In this document: positions 34,239 to 43,384 of the stretch, one piece after another
Numbering within the stretch: the first letter of the stretch is position 1
Layout: each line of letters begins with the position of its first letter
Source: Brachybacterium nesterenkovii
Lineage (GTDB): Bacteria > Actinomycetota > Actinomycetes > Actinomycetales > Dermabacteraceae
Direction of reading: 5' to 3'
Assembly (NCBI RefSeq): GCF_900163655.1
Contig: NZ_FWFG01000092.1
Span: 1 to 64,000, forward strand
Length of the DNA: 64,000 bases
The notes under the pieces: generated by a model
What the model was told of the DNA's origin: nothing
Databases searched by the model: none
The model's input: the letters and a program-made list of their open reading frames with translations, nothing else
Translations under genes and position numbers: made by a program

Positions 34239-35347
34239 TCATCGCACCCCCGCGGGGCGCGCACGGTCGAGGGGATGCGCGGACCGGTCGCGCAGCGCCG
34301 TGAGAGCCCGACGCATCCATCGGGTCGCCTCGACCTCTCCGACCCGATGGTATACTGCCGCGAGGACCAGCGCGCCGACCAGCAGGACGGCCATCGCGGC
34401 GCCGCGCCCCAGCGCCGGGTCGAGGATCGGCAGGAGCGCCATGATCGGCACGAGGTGCGCGACGTAGAGCGAGTAGCTGCGGTCGCCCCGCCACAGGAGG
34501 GGCCGCGAGGCGAGCAGCGGGATCGGGCGGCGCGGGAGCGTCACCGCCGCGAAGATCGCGACGACCACCGCGACGCACAGGGCATAGCGCGTGCCGCGCA
34601 CGAGCCACGCGTCGGGCACGGGCGCCAGCAGGAACGGCAGGGCGGGCAGACGCCGTCCGGTCTCGCGTGCCAGGAGCAGCATCATCCCGGCGGAGAACAG
34701 CGGCCCCCATTCGACGAGCAGCAGGTTCAGGAGGATCTTCCAGAGCACCTCGACGTCCTGCGGCTCCACGCCGAGGGTGTGTGGGCGCGCGATGGCCGCG
34801 ACGATGAGGCAGACCGCGGTCCACGCGTTCGCCGCGATCACCGCGACGCGGTCGGTGATGCGGCAGCGCGTGAGGATCAGCAGCACGAGCACGTAGAACT
34901 GCAGCTCGATCTGCAGAGTCCACGACACCGGGTCCGCATTCGCGGCGCCCAGGAAGCGCTGGACCAGCGTGTAGTTGAGCAGGCGGTCGCGCCACGGGAT
35001 TGCGAGACCGGGCACGGCGAGGCCGGCGCCGAGCGCGATCGCGACCGTCAGCGCGATCCAGAACACGGGGTAGATGCGCGAGACGCGCGAGAGATGACGA
35101 AGTCGGAGGGGCGGCGCGTCCGCCGCGCCGACAGCAGGATCACGAAGCCGGAGATGAGGAAGAACAGCTGGACGCCGTACTCGCCCCACCAGATCGAGAC
35201 CGCGGGCGGGCCGCCGAGCCCCGGGCCGTCGCCCATGAAGGTCGTCAGGTGGTAGAGGACGACGGCGAGCGCGGCGAGGCCGCGCAGCGCGTCGAGCTCG
35301 CGGAAGCGGACGGTGCAGGGACGGGGCTGGTCGGGTCTCAGAACCAC
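34239..35347 (-). pseudogene. Acyltransferase 3 (O-acetylase), frameshifted
   Basis: The first frame reads RFRELDALRGLAALAVVLYH and QLFFLISGFVI to about 35090. The remaining helices (SRVSRIYPVFWIALT through FSAGMMLLL to the stop at 34239) lie in another frame. Removing one CG from the CGCGCG run at 35084-35089 restores DFVISRVSRIYPV, the family consensus, and an intact protein of about 368 aa with some ten membrane helices. GTG start inside the NeuB gene end. If repaired it would O-acetylate the glycan. Real mutation, dinucleotide slippage or sequencing error cannot be told apart here. Confidence 0.8.
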
Positions 35348-37599
35348 TGCTCGAGGCGGTCGAGCGCCGTGAAGAAGCCTTCGCCGTTGTTGACGTGGCC
35401 CTGCCAGATCTCCGGGATGAACGGCGCTTGCGGGGCCAGGCGCGCGAGGCGCTCGGCCAGGTCGCGGAAGTCGACCTCGCCCTCGCCCACCTGCACGCCC
35501 TCGCCGTCGATGCCCACGGCGTCGACGATATGGAGGTGCTCGATATGCGGGCCCATGATGTCCACGTACTCGCTGAAGGGACGGCCCGCGAAGGTCGCCG
35601 CGAGCTTCGTGTGCGAGACGTCAAAGGTGAGGCGGCGCCCCGTCTCCTCGCAGAAGCAGGCCGTGTCCTCGGGGTCCATGAACAGGTTGTGGAACTGCTG
35701 GCCGCCCATGAGCCAGGGGAACGGCGGCAGCGTCTGCGCGGTCAGGCGCACCCCGGACTCGTCGATCCGCTCGAGCGCGCTGCGCACGCGCGCGTACAGC
35801 GGCGCGCGCTCGGCGGGAGCCAGATGCCGGTCGGGCAGGAAGCCGCCCATCGTCACGATCACGATCGGGTCCTCGGCGCACGTGAAGTACGGCCGCAGGG
35901 CGCGGGCCATGTCGACCACCCGCTGGACCTCCCGGATCGACCGCTCCCAGATCGCGTCATCGGGGCTCGCGAGGTCGATGAGGAAGTCGCCCGCGTACAG
36001 GTCCGGGGCGTGGATCGTGAAGAACTGCCCCAGCCGCTCCCCCGGCGCGAAGAAATCCGCAGGGTCGAGGTCCATGTCCCGGTAGGACTGGTGGAACTCG
36101 AGGAAGTCGGGCTGGGAGACCTCCAGCAGCGGCCGGAAGTCGTGGAAGCGCACCGGCAGCCCCCACGGGCGGGAGAAGCTGTAGTCGCGCTGCTCGCGGG
36201 CCTGCTCCGCGAGGTCCCCGGGGTAGAAGAAGTCACCGGCGGGCACGCGCCGGCGCAGCCGCACGCCCAGCAGCGCGTCACGGCGGTCCGGCTGGAGGCC
36301 GCGGCCCGGGCTCTTGACGTCGACGTCCGCCTCCGTCACCACCTCGCCGACCTCCAGATCGCGGGCCGCCACGAGGGACGTCGCGAGGTTCACGCGATTC
36401 ATCAGCTCGCCCGTGGACACCACGCGGGGCTCGGCCGTGCCCAGCGCCGCCTCGACCTCGCGGATCTGCCGCACCATCGCCGCGAGCTCGTCCGGCAGCA
36501 GCGACACCTTGTGGTCGCTGCCCTCGAGCGAGCGGTCCACCGTCACGTGCTTCTCGATGATGCTCGCGCCGCGCGCGACCGCGGCGATCGGCACGTGGAT
36601 GCCGCGCTCATGGCCGCTGTAGCCGACCAGGCAGTCCCCCAGCTCCGCCAGGCGGTCCATGTAGCGCAGGTTCACGTCCTTGAACGGCGCCGGGTACGTC
36701 GACTGGGTCTGCAGCAGCGCGTACTGCGCGCCGTGGCTCCGCAGCACCCCGACGGCCGCGGTGATCTCGGCCTCCGTGGACATGCCGGTCGACATGATCA
36801 TCGGGCGCCCCGTGTCCGCGACGCGGCGCAGCAGATCGTGGTGCGTGAGATCCGCCGAGGCGATCTTGTAGGCGGGGATGCCGTAGCGCTCGAGCGCCTC
36901 GGCCGAGGGGATGTCCCACGGGGTGCACAGCACGTCGATGTCCCGCGCGGCGCAGTGGTCGAACACCCGGTACATGTCCTCGACCGACAGCGAGTACTTG
37001 GCCAGCAGGTTCATCGTGTACTGCGGCCCCAGGTCCTCCCCCGCGCTCGAGGAGCCCCCCGAGCGGTACAGGGCGGCCATATCGCGCAGCTGGAGCTTGA
37101 CGGCGCTCGCGCCCGCCGCGACGCAGTGGTCCACGAGGGTCGTGGCGAGCTCGACGTCGCCCTGGTGGTTGTTGCCGATCTCGCCGATCACGAGGGCGGG
37201 CAGACCCTCGCCGATCGTGTGGCGCCCGATCGTCAGGGTGCGGGGCACGGGCGAGGCGATCGCGACGATGCGGCCGCGCTCGTCGAGCACGGGGATGCGG
37301 TCGACGCCCGGGCGGGCGAGGGCCTCGATGCGCTCCATCGACGTGCCCTCCCGGACCGACACGAACGACGTGCGGGCGGCGTCCGCGGCGGGGGCCAGCA
37401 GGTCGGGGGCCGTCTGCGCGGTGAGCCAGCGCCGCACGTCCCCGTCGGACAGGGAGCCGGTGACGACGCCGTGGGCGTCCGCGAGGAACACGACCCGGGC
37501 GCGGTTGGCGTCGATGCGCCGCAGCGCCTCGTGCACGGTGGCGTCGGCGTCGACGAGATAGGGGGCGACGGTGCGGTCCAGGATCACGAGATAGTCCAT
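35338..37599 (-). CDS. neuB: Four-part sialic-type acid synthase: CBS-NeuB-SAF-TIM barrel
   Basis: 753 aa, about twice a normal NeuB. Residues 1-115 are a CBS pair (GSLSDGDVRRWL, DRIPVLDERGRIVAI). Residues 133-375 are the NeuB barrel, which condenses phosphoenolpyruvate with an N-acetyl-hexosamine (VIGEIGNNHQGD, KLQLRDM, YKIASADLTHHDLL, STGMSTEAEI, EKHVTVDRSLEGSDHKVSL). A SAF/antifreeze-like lid follows (SLVAARDLEVGEVV to about 445). Residues 455-753 form a second TIM barrel like sugar isomerases/AP endonuclease 2 (DVSHTKLAA, EHLHIVDAVG, PEIWQGHVNNGEGF). That part may supply or epimerise the sugar precursor (inference). Overlaps neuA by 16 bases. Confidence 0.85.
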   Translation of the reverse strand: MDYLVILDRTVAPYLVDADATVHEALRRIDANRARVVFLADAHGVVTGSLSDGDVRRWLTAQTAPDLLAPAADAARTSFVSVREGTSMERIEALARPGVDRIPVLDERGRIVAIASPVPRTLTIGRHTIGEGLPALVIGEIGNNHQGDVELATTLVDHCVAAGASAVKLQLRDMAALYRSGGSSSAGEDLGPQYTMNLLAKYSLSVEDMYRVFDHCAARDIDVLCTPWDIPSAEALERYGIPAYKIASADLTHHDLLRRVADTGRPMIMSTGMSTEAEITAAVGVLRSHGAQYALLQTQSTYPAPFKDVNLRYMDRLAELGDCLVGYSGHERGIHVPIAAVARGASIIEKHVTVDRSLEGSDHKVSLLPDELAAMVRQIREVEAALGTAEPRVVSTGELMNRVNLATSLVAARDLEVGEVVTEADVDVKSPGRGLQPDRRDALLGVRLRRRVPAGDFFYPGDLAEQAREQRDYSFSRPWGLPVRFHDFRPLLEVSQPDFLEFHQSYRDMDLDPADFFAPGERLGQFFTIHAPDLYAGDFLIDLASPDDAIWERSIREVQRVVDMARALRPYFTCAEDPIVIVTMGGFLPDRHLAPAERAPLYARVRSALERIDESGVRLTAQTLPPFPWLMGGQQFHNLFMDPEDTACFCEETGRRLTFDVSHTKLAATFAGRPFSEYVDIMGPHIEHLHIVDAVGIDGEGVQVGEGEVDFRDLAERLARLAPQAPFIPEIWQGHVNNGEGFFTALDRLEQWF

Positions 37600-38294
37600 C
37601 CGAGGCGGGCGAGCATGGTCTCGGCGGCGGCGACGTCGGCCGCGGTGTCGATGTCGACGCCCTCGGACTCGTCCAGCACGAACAGTCCCACGGTGCCGCC
37701 GATACGGTTGCCGCGGGTGCGATAGATCCCGGGGGCCGTCACGTACAGGCTCCCGTTCTCGAAGTAGTGAATCTCCTGCGGGAGCAGGTCCTGGCGCCGG
37801 GGGCGGGCGTCGACGTCGTAGGCCGCCTGCGCGCTCTGGCCGGGCCGCTCGGGCAGGCGCCAGAAGAACGGGGACTCGGGGACGACCCCGACGAGGCTGT
37901 CGCAGCCGGAGTCGCGGAACTGTTCGAGGGCCCGCCCGATCGTCCCGGGCGCCCGGACGGGGCTCGTGGCCTGCAGCAGCATCACGGCGTCCAGGTCCGC
38001 GCCCTCGGCCTCGACCGTGTCCATCGCGTGCAGGATCACGGGCTCGGTGGGCGCCGTGTCCAGCGCCAGCTCCGCGGGGCGCTCGATCACCCGCGCCCCG
38101 TGCTCGCGGGCGACGGCCGCGATCTCCGGGTCCTCCGTGGAGACCGCGACGATGAGGTCGTGGCCGTCCTGCCCGGCGGCGAGGGCCTGCGCGATCGTCC
38201 ACGCGATGAGGGGGCGCCCGCCGACGGGCAGCAGGTTCTTGCGGAAGATCCCCTTGGATCCGCCGCGCGCCGGGATCACGGCCAGCGCGGTCAC
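37584..38294 (-). CDS. neuA: CMP-nonulosonate (CMP-sialic acid) synthetase
   Basis: 236 aa. The CTP-binding signature IPARGGSKGIFRKNL is at residues 6-20; LLQATSPVRAPGTI and the late VDIDTAADVAAAE fit NeuA. It activates the acid made by the adjacent NeuB-type enzyme with CTP. GTG start overlapping the upstream stop (GTGA). Whether the acid is Neu5Ac, legionaminic or another nonulosonate cannot be told from these two genes; no NeuC or NeuD is present in the window. Confidence 0.88.
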   Translation of the reverse strand: MTALAVIPARGGSKGIFRKNLLPVGGRPLIAWTIAQALAAGQDGHDLIVAVSTEDPEIAAVAREHGARVIERPAELALDTAPTEPVILHAMDTVEAEGADLDAVMLLQATSPVRAPGTIGRALEQFRDSGCDSLVGVVPESPFFWRLPERPGQSAQAAYDVDARPRRQDLLPQEIHYFENGSLYVTAPGIYRTRGNRIGGTVGLFVLDESEGVDIDTAADVAAAETMLARLGWTIS

Positions 38295-39388
38295 ACCGAT
38301 CCCTCGATGATCCCGGCGATGCGCACCGCGGGCTCGCCCTCGGCGGCCGCGAGCGGCGGCGTGGGCGTGCCGCCGAAGGGCCGCATGTCGTAGCGCCGCC
38401 AGAACTCGTGGACCCAGCCCGGGGCGTCGGGGCAGTGGACCCAGGCGGGGACGCCGCGGGCGGCGGCCTCGAGCACCCCGGTGGAGAAGATCGCGACGAC
38501 GGGCGAGGTCAGCTCGCGCAGCGGCACGTCCGTCGGCGCGACGGCGATGCCGCGGCGCCGCATGAGGGCGTGCGCGGCCCGCGACAGCGCGTCGGTCTCC
38601 GCGGGATGGGGGCGGTAGATCGCCTCGTGCATCCGGCAGAAGCGGTAGGCGGTGCCGGCGGTCAGGCGGCGCGGGAGCTCGGCCCCGTGCATCTGCCCCA
38701 GGAACACGGGGCGGGCGTCGCGGTCGACATCCCCGGCGTCGTGACCGGCCTGCCACAGCAGCTGGGAGCCGACGGTCTGCGTCTCGACATCGCGCCGGCC
38801 CGAGAGCCAGAACTCCGCATCGGCATCGCTCCAGGCCAGCAGCGTCGCGCCGCGCGGCAGCGGCGGCGCGAAGGGCGTGAGCGCCCCGTGCTGGACCACG
38901 AGCTCGCGGATGCCGGTGCTCTCGGCGAGCTCGTGCGCGGTCGCGCCGAGCGCCAGGTGCTCACCGATCGAGACGACGGCCCCGGGCTCTCCGGCGCGCG
39001 CGAGTGCGGCGGCGTCGTCGCCCGTCTCGGAGCGCCATCCCTCGAGCTCGGGCAGCTCGACGCCGACGGGAGCGAGCACATCGACGCCTCTGCGCAGGTA
39101 CGGCAGGAACGACAGGAGGGCGGCCCGCGACGTCGGCGACGCTGAATCGACGGCCAGCAGCACCCGCTCGGGGCGGTCCCCGTCGCGAGAGCTCAGCACC
39201 CACCGCTGCGCGGGCCCCGCGTCCGCTTCCGGTGCCCCCGCGGCGTGATCGGCGTCGCGGCCGCGGCCCAGGCGGGAGCGCACGGCGCCCGCACCGCCCG
39301 CGACGGCGTGCTTGGCGCGGCGCAGCTTCTGCCGCGACCGCTGCCAGTCCTGCCACAGCTCCAGGCTCTCGGGGTGATTCAGTCCCAT
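38291..39388 (-). CDS. Polysialyltransferase-like GT-B protein
   Basis: 365 aa without strong overall identity to a well-known enzyme. Two blocks resemble bacterial (poly)sialyltransferases: the HP motif in AIYRPHPAETDAL and, about 45 residues later, a serine region IFSTGVLEAAARGVPAWVH. An early LQRLxxA-like basic helix region precedes a Rossmann-type half (SPTSRAALLSFLPYLRRGVDVLAP). Placed between neuA and another glycosyltransferase, it is the best candidate to use the CMP-sugar. The alternative is a CDP-glycerol/capsule synthase-like protein. Overlaps neuA (GTGA) and the CgeB-like gene by ten bases. Confidence 0.5.
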   Translation of the reverse strand: MGLNHPESLELWQDWQRSRQKLRRAKHAVAGGAGAVRSRLGRGRDADHAAGAPEADAGPAQRWVLSSRDGDRPERVLLAVDSASPTSRAALLSFLPYLRRGVDVLAPVGVELPELEGWRSETGDDAAALARAGEPGAVVSIGEHLALGATAHELAESTGIRELVVQHGALTPFAPPLPRGATLLAWSDADAEFWLSGRRDVETQTVGSQLLWQAGHDAGDVDRDARPVFLGQMHGAELPRRLTAGTAYRFCRMHEAIYRPHPAETDALSRAAHALMRRRGIAVAPTDVPLRELTSPVVAIFSTGVLEAAARGVPAWVHCPDAPGWVHEFWRRYDMRPFGGTPTPPLAAAEGEPAVRIAGIIEGSV

Positions 39389-40479
39389 AGCGAGTCCACG
39401 GTCTCCATCCGGTGATCGAAGGTGTGCTCTGCGAGCGTACGGCGGCGGCCTGCATCCCGCAGTCCCTGGGCCCAGCGCGGATCGGCCAGCGCCCGGCGTG
39501 CGAGGTCCTCGAGCTCGTCGAGGTCGTGCCACACGGCCACTTCGGTGCCCACGTCGTAGAACATCTCCACGTCGTCGCGGTCCACGAGCTCGACGCCGCC
39601 CATGCCGGGGATCTCGAAGGTGCGCATCGCGTGGCCCGTCTGGAGGCCGTGGATGTTGACCGCCGCCGCGGCCTCCCCCACCACGCGGTACGCCTGCTCG
39701 AGGGGCACGTCCCGCGATGCCGTGATCGCGGGGCGGCTCCACGACCAGGTGCGCAGGCGGTCGAGGAGGTGGCGGGAGAAGTCCCGCCCGTAGGCGTGGA
39801 CGGGCAGGCCGCGGTGCGCGAGCTCCCCGAGGGTCGTGAAGCGGTTCGCGTAGCCGGAGCCGACGAAGGCGATCTCGCCGCTGCGGTGCGCGGACGGACC
39901 GACGCGGTGCGGGTCGAAGGCATCGGGCATGAAGCGGGCGTCGACGCCCTCGGCGTCCCGCAGCTGCGCGGACTCCGAGGGCGAGTAGCTGAGGACGGGA
40001 CCGACCTCCCGCAGGAACGCGGTCGTGTAGTCGTGGCGGTGGAGATCGTCGTACAGCCACAGGATCCGCGGGGTATCGGCGAGGGCGTCCCAGAAGCGCT
40101 CATCGAGCAGATCGCCCTTGATGACGAGCACCCGGTCCGGGCGGTGCTCGGCGAGCGCGGCGATGGCCCGGTCGGTCACGCGGCGGCGCTCGGCGGCGCG
40201 GCGGTCCCCGGGCAGGTGCAGGCGCTCGGGCAGCTCGACACGGGCCTTGAGCAGCGCCTTCGCGGCGACCGTGTCGTAGGCGTCGTAGCGCAGGGTCCGC
40301 ACGTCGTGGCCGCGACGGGCCAGGGCGTCCTCGATCGAGCGCCAGTAGCCGTGGAACGTCGGCGAGACGACCAGCACTCGGTGCCGGGCGGAGGGCGCGG
40401 AGAACGCGGACAGCGGGGGCGACGCGGACGAGGCGGGCGACGCGGACGGCATGGATCGCGCCTGCGGCTCGGTGCTCAT
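39379..40479 (-). CDS. CgeB-like glycosyltransferase
   Basis: 366 aa GT-B protein. The N-terminus reads RVLVVSPTFHGYWRSIEDAL and RRGHDVRTLRYDAYD. A mid segment VLVIKGDLLDERFWDAL leads to ILWLYDDLHRHDY, and the C-terminal donor part GLQTGHAMRTFEIPGMGGVELVD is the CgeB/Glyco_trans_1_2 signature. The first 30 residues are Ser/Ala/Pro-rich. ATGA overlap with the upstream GT2. Probably adds one residue of the repeat unit. Confidence 0.8.
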   Translation of the reverse strand: MSTEPQARSMPSASPASSASPPLSAFSAPSARHRVLVVSPTFHGYWRSIEDALARRGHDVRTLRYDAYDTVAAKALLKARVELPERLHLPGDRRAAERRRVTDRAIAALAEHRPDRVLVIKGDLLDERFWDALADTPRILWLYDDLHRHDYTTAFLREVGPVLSYSPSESAQLRDAEGVDARFMPDAFDPHRVGPSAHRSGEIAFVGSGYANRFTTLGELAHRGLPVHAYGRDFSRHLLDRLRTWSWSRPAITASRDVPLEQAYRVVGEAAAAVNIHGLQTGHAMRTFEIPGMGGVELVDRDDVEMFYDVGTEVAVWHDLDELEDLARRALADPRWAQGLRDAGRRRTLAEHTFDHRMETVDSLWD

Positions 40480-41408
40480 CGGGCGAGCCCCCGATCGGCA
40501 CGGAGGATCAGGTCGACCTCCTCGCGGAGCACCGCCACGGGGGCGACGTCGCGCCCGGCCAGGCGGCGCCCCGTGTTCCACACGAGGTTCGCCCCGCTCG
40601 CGGCCAGCAGCGCGGCGCGCAGTGCGAGCGGATGCCCATGGCGGCGGGCGTAGCGCATGCGCGCGCCGACGAGCCACCGACGGCGCCTCGCCTCGGAGCC
40701 CGCGGAGCCTCCCCCGGCGTGGACGACCACGAGGTCGGCGTCGAGGAGCGCCGGGATCCCCTGCCGGCACAGGCGCAGCTGGAGGTCCACCTCCTCGGTA
40801 TACATGACGTAGCCCTCGTCGAAGCCGCCGACCGCGAGCACCTCGGCGACCGGGAGCAGCAGCACGGCCCCGGACACCCAGTCCACGGGCACCATGCCGC
40901 GCCCGCGCTCCGCCTCGAGGTCGTGGCCCACCGCGCGGTGCAGCACGTCGCGGTGGTGCTGGGAGGCCAGCGGCACGAGCCACTCGATCGCCTGGTGGCC
41001 GACGGTCGGGAAGCGCCGGGCGGCGTACCCGGAGCGCCCCGCAGGATCCTGGTTGCGGCAGCCGACGACGGCTGGCTGGAACGGCGCCGCGTGCACCACG
41101 AGATCGCGCGCGAACGAGGCGGGCAGGCGCAGGTCAGAGTTCAGCACGAGCGCGAGCGGCGTGCCGACCTCCCGCAGGCCCGTGTTGACGGCGGCCGCGA
41201 AGCCGCCGTTGCGCTCGCGCCGGATCAGCTCGACGCCTGCGGGCAGGCGCGCTGCGTCCACGGGCTGGGGCGAGGCGTCGTCGACGACGATCGTGCGGGC
41301 GGGCCGGTCCGCGGCAGGGACGTGATCGCCCAGGAGGTCGGTGAGGAGGTCCAGCTCCGGGCCGATCGGGCCGTGCACGGGGATGATCGCCCCCAGCTGC
41401 GCGATCAT
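40476..41408 (-). CDS. GT2 glycosyltransferase, rhamnosyltransferase-like
   Basis: 310 aa. GAIIPVHGPIG, TIVVDDAS, RNGGFAAAVNTGL, LVLNSDLRLP and the acceptor motif GFDEGYVMYTEEVDLQLRL match the WbbL-like branch of GT2. Second gene of the main operon: its ATG overlaps the Wzz/BY-kinase stop and its stop overlaps the CgeB-like start. The donor is probably a dTDP- or UDP-sugar; rhamnose is only a family-based guess. Confidence 0.87.
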   Translation of the reverse strand: MIAQLGAIIPVHGPIGPELDLLTDLLGDHVPAADRPARTIVVDDASPQPVDAARLPAGVELIRRERNGGFAAAVNTGLREVGTPLALVLNSDLRLPASFARDLVVHAAPFQPAVVGCRNQDPAGRSGYAARRFPTVGHQAIEWLVPLASQHHRDVLHRAVGHDLEAERGRGMVPVDWVSGAVLLLPVAEVLAVGGFDEGYVMYTEEVDLQLRLCRQGIPALLDADLVVVHAGGGSAGSEARRRRWLVGARMRYARRHGHPLALRAALLAASGANLVWNTGRRLAGRDVAPVAVLREEVDLILRADRGLAR

Positions 41409-43195
41409 CGCGATGCGGCGTCGGGATCGACCGCGGCGGCGCGGCGCCCACGGCGCTGATGCGGGCCCCCCGAGGTCGAGTCCTCGCGGGGATCGGCGTC
41501 CTGGCCGTAGACGTCCAGGGCACGGCCGTCGGGGCCGTACAGGGCCTCGCCGTCGTCGTCCTCGCCGTCGTCGTCCTCGTCGCCGGGGTCGCCGACGGCG
41601 GCGGGCACGGGGTCGGTCAGGGCATCGGCCTGCGGCTCCGGGTCGTTGGCCGACGAGGCCGCGGTGTAGGCCCGCGGTGCCCCGGCGTCACCCTGCGATG
41701 CCGGAGCCCCGGTCACGGGCCGCGGCGTCTCGGGGACCACGGTCGCGGGCACCGGGGCCGTGAGCACGTCCTCGGCGACCTCCACCTCGGCCTCCGGGCC
41801 GGTCGCCTGCCCCTTCGCGTACCCGTAGGAGTAGGCCTTGGAGGCGTAGCCGTAGGCCGAGTAGCCGTACTCGGCGTCCCCGTAGGCGAGGCGGGTCAGA
41901 CGATTGGCGGAGGCGCGGTTCATGACGGCGCCGTAGACGGTGCCGCCCACTGCGCGGATCGACTCGACGGCCCGGGAGATCCCCTCGACGCGCGTGCGCC
42001 CGGGGACGGCCACGATGATCGCGCCGTCCGTGTGGCGCGCGAGCAGCTGCGCGTCGGTGACGGCGAGCACGGGCGGGGCGTCGATGATGACGAAGTACTC
42101 CCGGGACAGCTCCGTGACGAGCTCGTGCATGCGTCGGGAGCCGAGCAGCTCCGACGGATTGGGCGGGACCTCGCCTGCGGGGATGAGCGAGAGCTTCGAG
42201 CGCGGGTCCGCCTGGATCACGTCGTGGATCGAGACGGTGCCCGCCAGCAGCTGGGTCAGGCCCAGCGAGCCGTCGACGCCGAACTGCGCTGCCTCGACCG
42301 GGCGGCGCAGATCCGCGTCGATCAGCAGAGTGCGCTGCCCGGCGCGAGCCATCACGCGGGCGAGGTTCGCGGCCACCGTCGACTTGCCCTCGCCGGGAGC
42401 GCTCGAGGTGACGACAATCGAGCGCGGCGGATCGTCCACATCGGCGTAGCGGAGGTTCGTGCGGAGCTTGCGCAGGGCCTCGCGCGCCTGGAAGCTCTTG
42501 GGATCCTTGAGCAGACCGCCCTTGACCCGCGCGAAGTCCTTGGAGTCGGGGAGGACGCCCAGGGACGGGACCGCGACCGTGGTGCGGATGTCGTCGACCG
42601 TGCGCACGCGCGAGTCGTTGCGATTGCGCACCCAGGCCAGCAGGAGGCCCAGCAGCAGACCGGCGACGGCACCGGCGAGGGCGAACTTGCGGCGATCCGG
42701 GGAGATCGGGGGGCCCGGGGCGAGCGCCGTCTGGTACGCCACCAGCTGGTCCCCGGTGCCAGGCTCGAGCTCATTGGCCTCGGCGGCGACGGTCTCGATC
42801 GAGGCGTTGGCGATGTCGCTCGCCTCCTGCGGCGTGCCCGCGGTGGCCGTGACCGTGATGATCGGAGCGTTCGGGTCCAGCGAGGCCGTGAGCGAGCCCG
42901 CGACGGCATCGGGTCCCTGTTCGAGGCCGAGCTTCTCGACGATGCCCTCGCCGACCGCGCGCGTGTTGAACAGCGGGAGGAAGAACTGCGCCTTCGAGTA
43001 CTGGGCCTGCGTCGTGTCGCCCTGGGTCGGGTCGGTGCCGCCGGAGGCGCCGCGCACGAAGCCGAGCGCCGATGCCTGGTACGCCTCGGGCTTGGTGTGC
43101 GAGTACGCGTAGCCGAGCCCGGCGCCGAGCACGAGGGAGATCGTGAGCAGCAGCGCGTTGCGCAGCAGCAGCCGGAGGAAGTCTTCGATCGTCAC
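41405..43195 (-). CDS. Wzz-type chain-length protein fused to BY tyrosine kinase
   Basis: 596 aa. Wzz domain with membrane helices at about 14-33 and 168-188. The cytoplasmic kinase has Walker A APGEGKST (K near 271), Walker A' LLIDADLRRP and Walker B YFVIIDAPP. A tyrosine-rich cluster (YGDAEYGYSAYGYASKAYSY) near 450-470 is the likely autophosphorylation tail. A long acidic Pro/Asp extension follows, which most members lack. It controls polymer length and export through cycles of phosphorylation, with the LMW phosphatase at 14321 as likely partner. GTG start, GGAAG close upstream. It opens the coupled capsule operon. Confidence 0.92.
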   Translation of the reverse strand: MTIEDFLRLLLRNALLLTISLVLGAGLGYAYSHTKPEAYQASALGFVRGASGGTDPTQGDTTQAQYSKAQFFLPLFNTRAVGEGIVEKLGLEQGPDAVAGSLTASLDPNAPIITVTATAGTPQEASDIANASIETVAAEANELEPGTGDQLVAYQTALAPGPPISPDRRKFALAGAVAGLLLGLLLAWVRNRNDSRVRTVDDIRTTVAVPSLGVLPDSKDFARVKGGLLKDPKSFQAREALRKLRTNLRYADVDDPPRSIVVTSSAPGEGKSTVAANLARVMARAGQRTLLIDADLRRPVEAAQFGVDGSLGLTQLLAGTVSIHDVIQADPRSKLSLIPAGEVPPNPSELLGSRRMHELVTELSREYFVIIDAPPVLAVTDAQLLARHTDGAIIVAVPGRTRVEGISRAVESIRAVGGTVYGAVMNRASANRLTRLAYGDAEYGYSAYGYASKAYSYGYAKGQATGPEAEVEVAEDVLTAPVPATVVPETPRPVTGAPASQGDAGAPRAYTAASSANDPEPQADALTDPVPAAVGDPGDEDDDGEDDDGEALYGPDGRALDVYGQDADPREDSTSGGPHQRRGRRAAAVDPDAASR

Positions 43196-43239
43196 GGTCT
43201 TCCGATCTGGGAGGAGACGGGCGCAGGGATGGTCCCCTC

Positions 43240-43245
43240 ATTGTA
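43240..43245 (-). promoter_or_regulatory. -10 box of the main capsule operon
   Basis: TACAAT on the minus strand, 44 bases before the Wzz/kinase GTG and just after the hairpin that ends the previous gene. No other promoter is obvious until 29934. Confidence 0.5.
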
Positions 43246-43258
43246 GGTGCCCGACGCG

Positions 43259-43295
43259 GAACGGGCCCGCTCCTTGGGAGGGAGCGGGCCCGTTC
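43259..43295 (-). terminator. Strong hairpin after the first Rpf-like gene
   Basis: 15-bp perfect stem (43259-43273 with 43281-43295), 7-base loop, about 90 bases past the Rpf-like stop and just upstream of the capsule promoter. No T-run, as is common in actinobacteria. Confidence 0.7.
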
Positions 43296-43384
43296 GCGAT
43301 ACGGGTGCCGATGCGCGGCCGGAGCGGCCGGGGCGATCGGCCCGGAGGTGTGAGCCGGGGCTGAGCTGGACTCAGCCGATCGGA

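Noticed and set aside
41405-43195. Acidic C-terminal extension of the Wzz/kinase as a separate gene
   Set aside because: It is in frame, without its own start or ribosome site, and follows the tyrosine cluster directly.
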